64,000 nt of DNA from Actinomycetospora cinnamomea (GTDB lineage Bacteria > Actinomycetota > Actinomycetes > Mycobacteriales > Pseudonocardiaceae). The notes beneath the pieces were generated by a model, which was not told where the DNA came from, did not search any database, and saw only the letters and a list, made by a program, of their open reading frames with translations. The stretch is from contig NZ_QEKW01000002.1 of assembly GCF_003096675.1 (NCBI RefSeq), positions 1 through 64,000 of the forward strand, in the 5' to 3' direction. Below, in pieces: positions 63,896 through 64,000 of the stretch. Position numbers and translations under genes: made by a program. Every line of letters begins with the position of its first letter. Position 1 is the stretch's first letter.

Positions 63896-64000
63896 CTAGG
63901 ACACCCGGGCGGCCAGACGCTCGAGCCGCCGAGCCGTGGGCCACTTGACGTGGCTGGCCCAGCCGAGCTTCTCGAACAGCCAGATCGTGCGCGCCGAGAT
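63896..64000 (-). CDS. C-terminal fragment of a gene running off the window
   Basis: The last 34 codons of a minus-strand frame end with TAG at 63896-63898. The peptide (TIWLFEKLGWASHVKWPTAR, then RLERLAARVS) is basic and helical with a hydrophobic patch. I do not recognise it. The remaining part of the gene lies beyond 64000. The codon usage is GC-rich like its neighbours, supporting coding. Confidence 0.45.
   Translation of the reverse strand: MSARTIWLFEKLGWASHVKWPTARRLERLAARVS

Overview
The window is very GC-rich with strongly GC-biased third codon positions, many GTG starts, four-base stop/start overlaps and several apparently leaderless genes. It carries typical actinobacterial families: a mycothiol-dependent DinB-type enzyme, a PPOX-class protein, a ClpC2-like Clp-N protein, a SigF-type sigma factor, PucR, and GT4/GT9 glycosyltransferases. 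This points to an actinomycete, probably of the Pseudonocardiaceae (Pseudonocardia/Actinomycetospora type). That placement is inference from gene content and base composition. No rRNA, tRNA or CRISPR array was seen.

Layout. 1-8.6 kb: a transposase tail, a divergent TetR/MDR oxidoreductase pair with its operator, an epoxide hydrolase, a benzoylformate-decarboxylase-like enzyme, and a two-gene ABC exporter operon split by an IS110 element. 8.6-18.6 kb: a DUF2267/pterin-dehydratase-like protein, WrbA, PucR coupled to a homocysteine methyltransferase-MTHFR fusion, a phosphatase, a GNAT, a MerR-methyltransferase fusion and a ClpC2-like gene behind a perfect palindrome. 18.6-21.2 kb: a CbiMNQO cobalt importer. 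21.2-38 kb: a TetR/flavin monooxygenase pair, P450, isochorismate synthase, RluA, macrodomain, L,D-transpeptidase, CopC-like protein, esterase/OsmC, dienelactone hydrolase/HAD, ChaB, CPBP protease, a MerR gene with two small ORFs, and an aldehyde dehydrogenase. 38-44.7 kb: a repeat-dense intergenic region, three glycosyltransferases, an MBL hydrolase and an aldo/keto reductase. 44.7-52.8 kb: a NarL/LuxR-type hybrid regulator and a GntR gene, divergently arranged, next to a B12-dependent diol/glycerol dehydratase operon (GlcG/HbpS-like protein, small, large and medium subunits, two reactivase subunits). 52.8-64 kb: patatin, CocE and alpha/beta hydrolases, SigF, a Rieske-flavin oxidoreductase, an FUSC membrane protein and several uncharacterised proteins.

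The most unusual signal is intergenic. Thirteen dispersed palindromes, nearly all exactly 40 bp, have ends matching GTGAG/CTCAC while the inner arms vary with pairing kept. In seven of them the TGA stop codon of an adjacent gene lies inside the terminal GTGAG. They fall into three subclasses; one carries a purine-rich flank that can serve as the next gene's Shine-Dalgarno, and another a second small hairpin. A separate 35-bp repeat appears once between genes and once in frame inside a glycosyltransferase.

Functional links: the cobalt importer can feed the cobalamin cofactor of the dehydratase, whose leader contains two NarL/DosR-like GGGGAC boxes near the hybrid regulator. The ClpC2-like protein has an apparent self-operator between -35 and -10 of a leaderless promoter. 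The IS110 insertion seems to have removed the start codon of the ABC permease.
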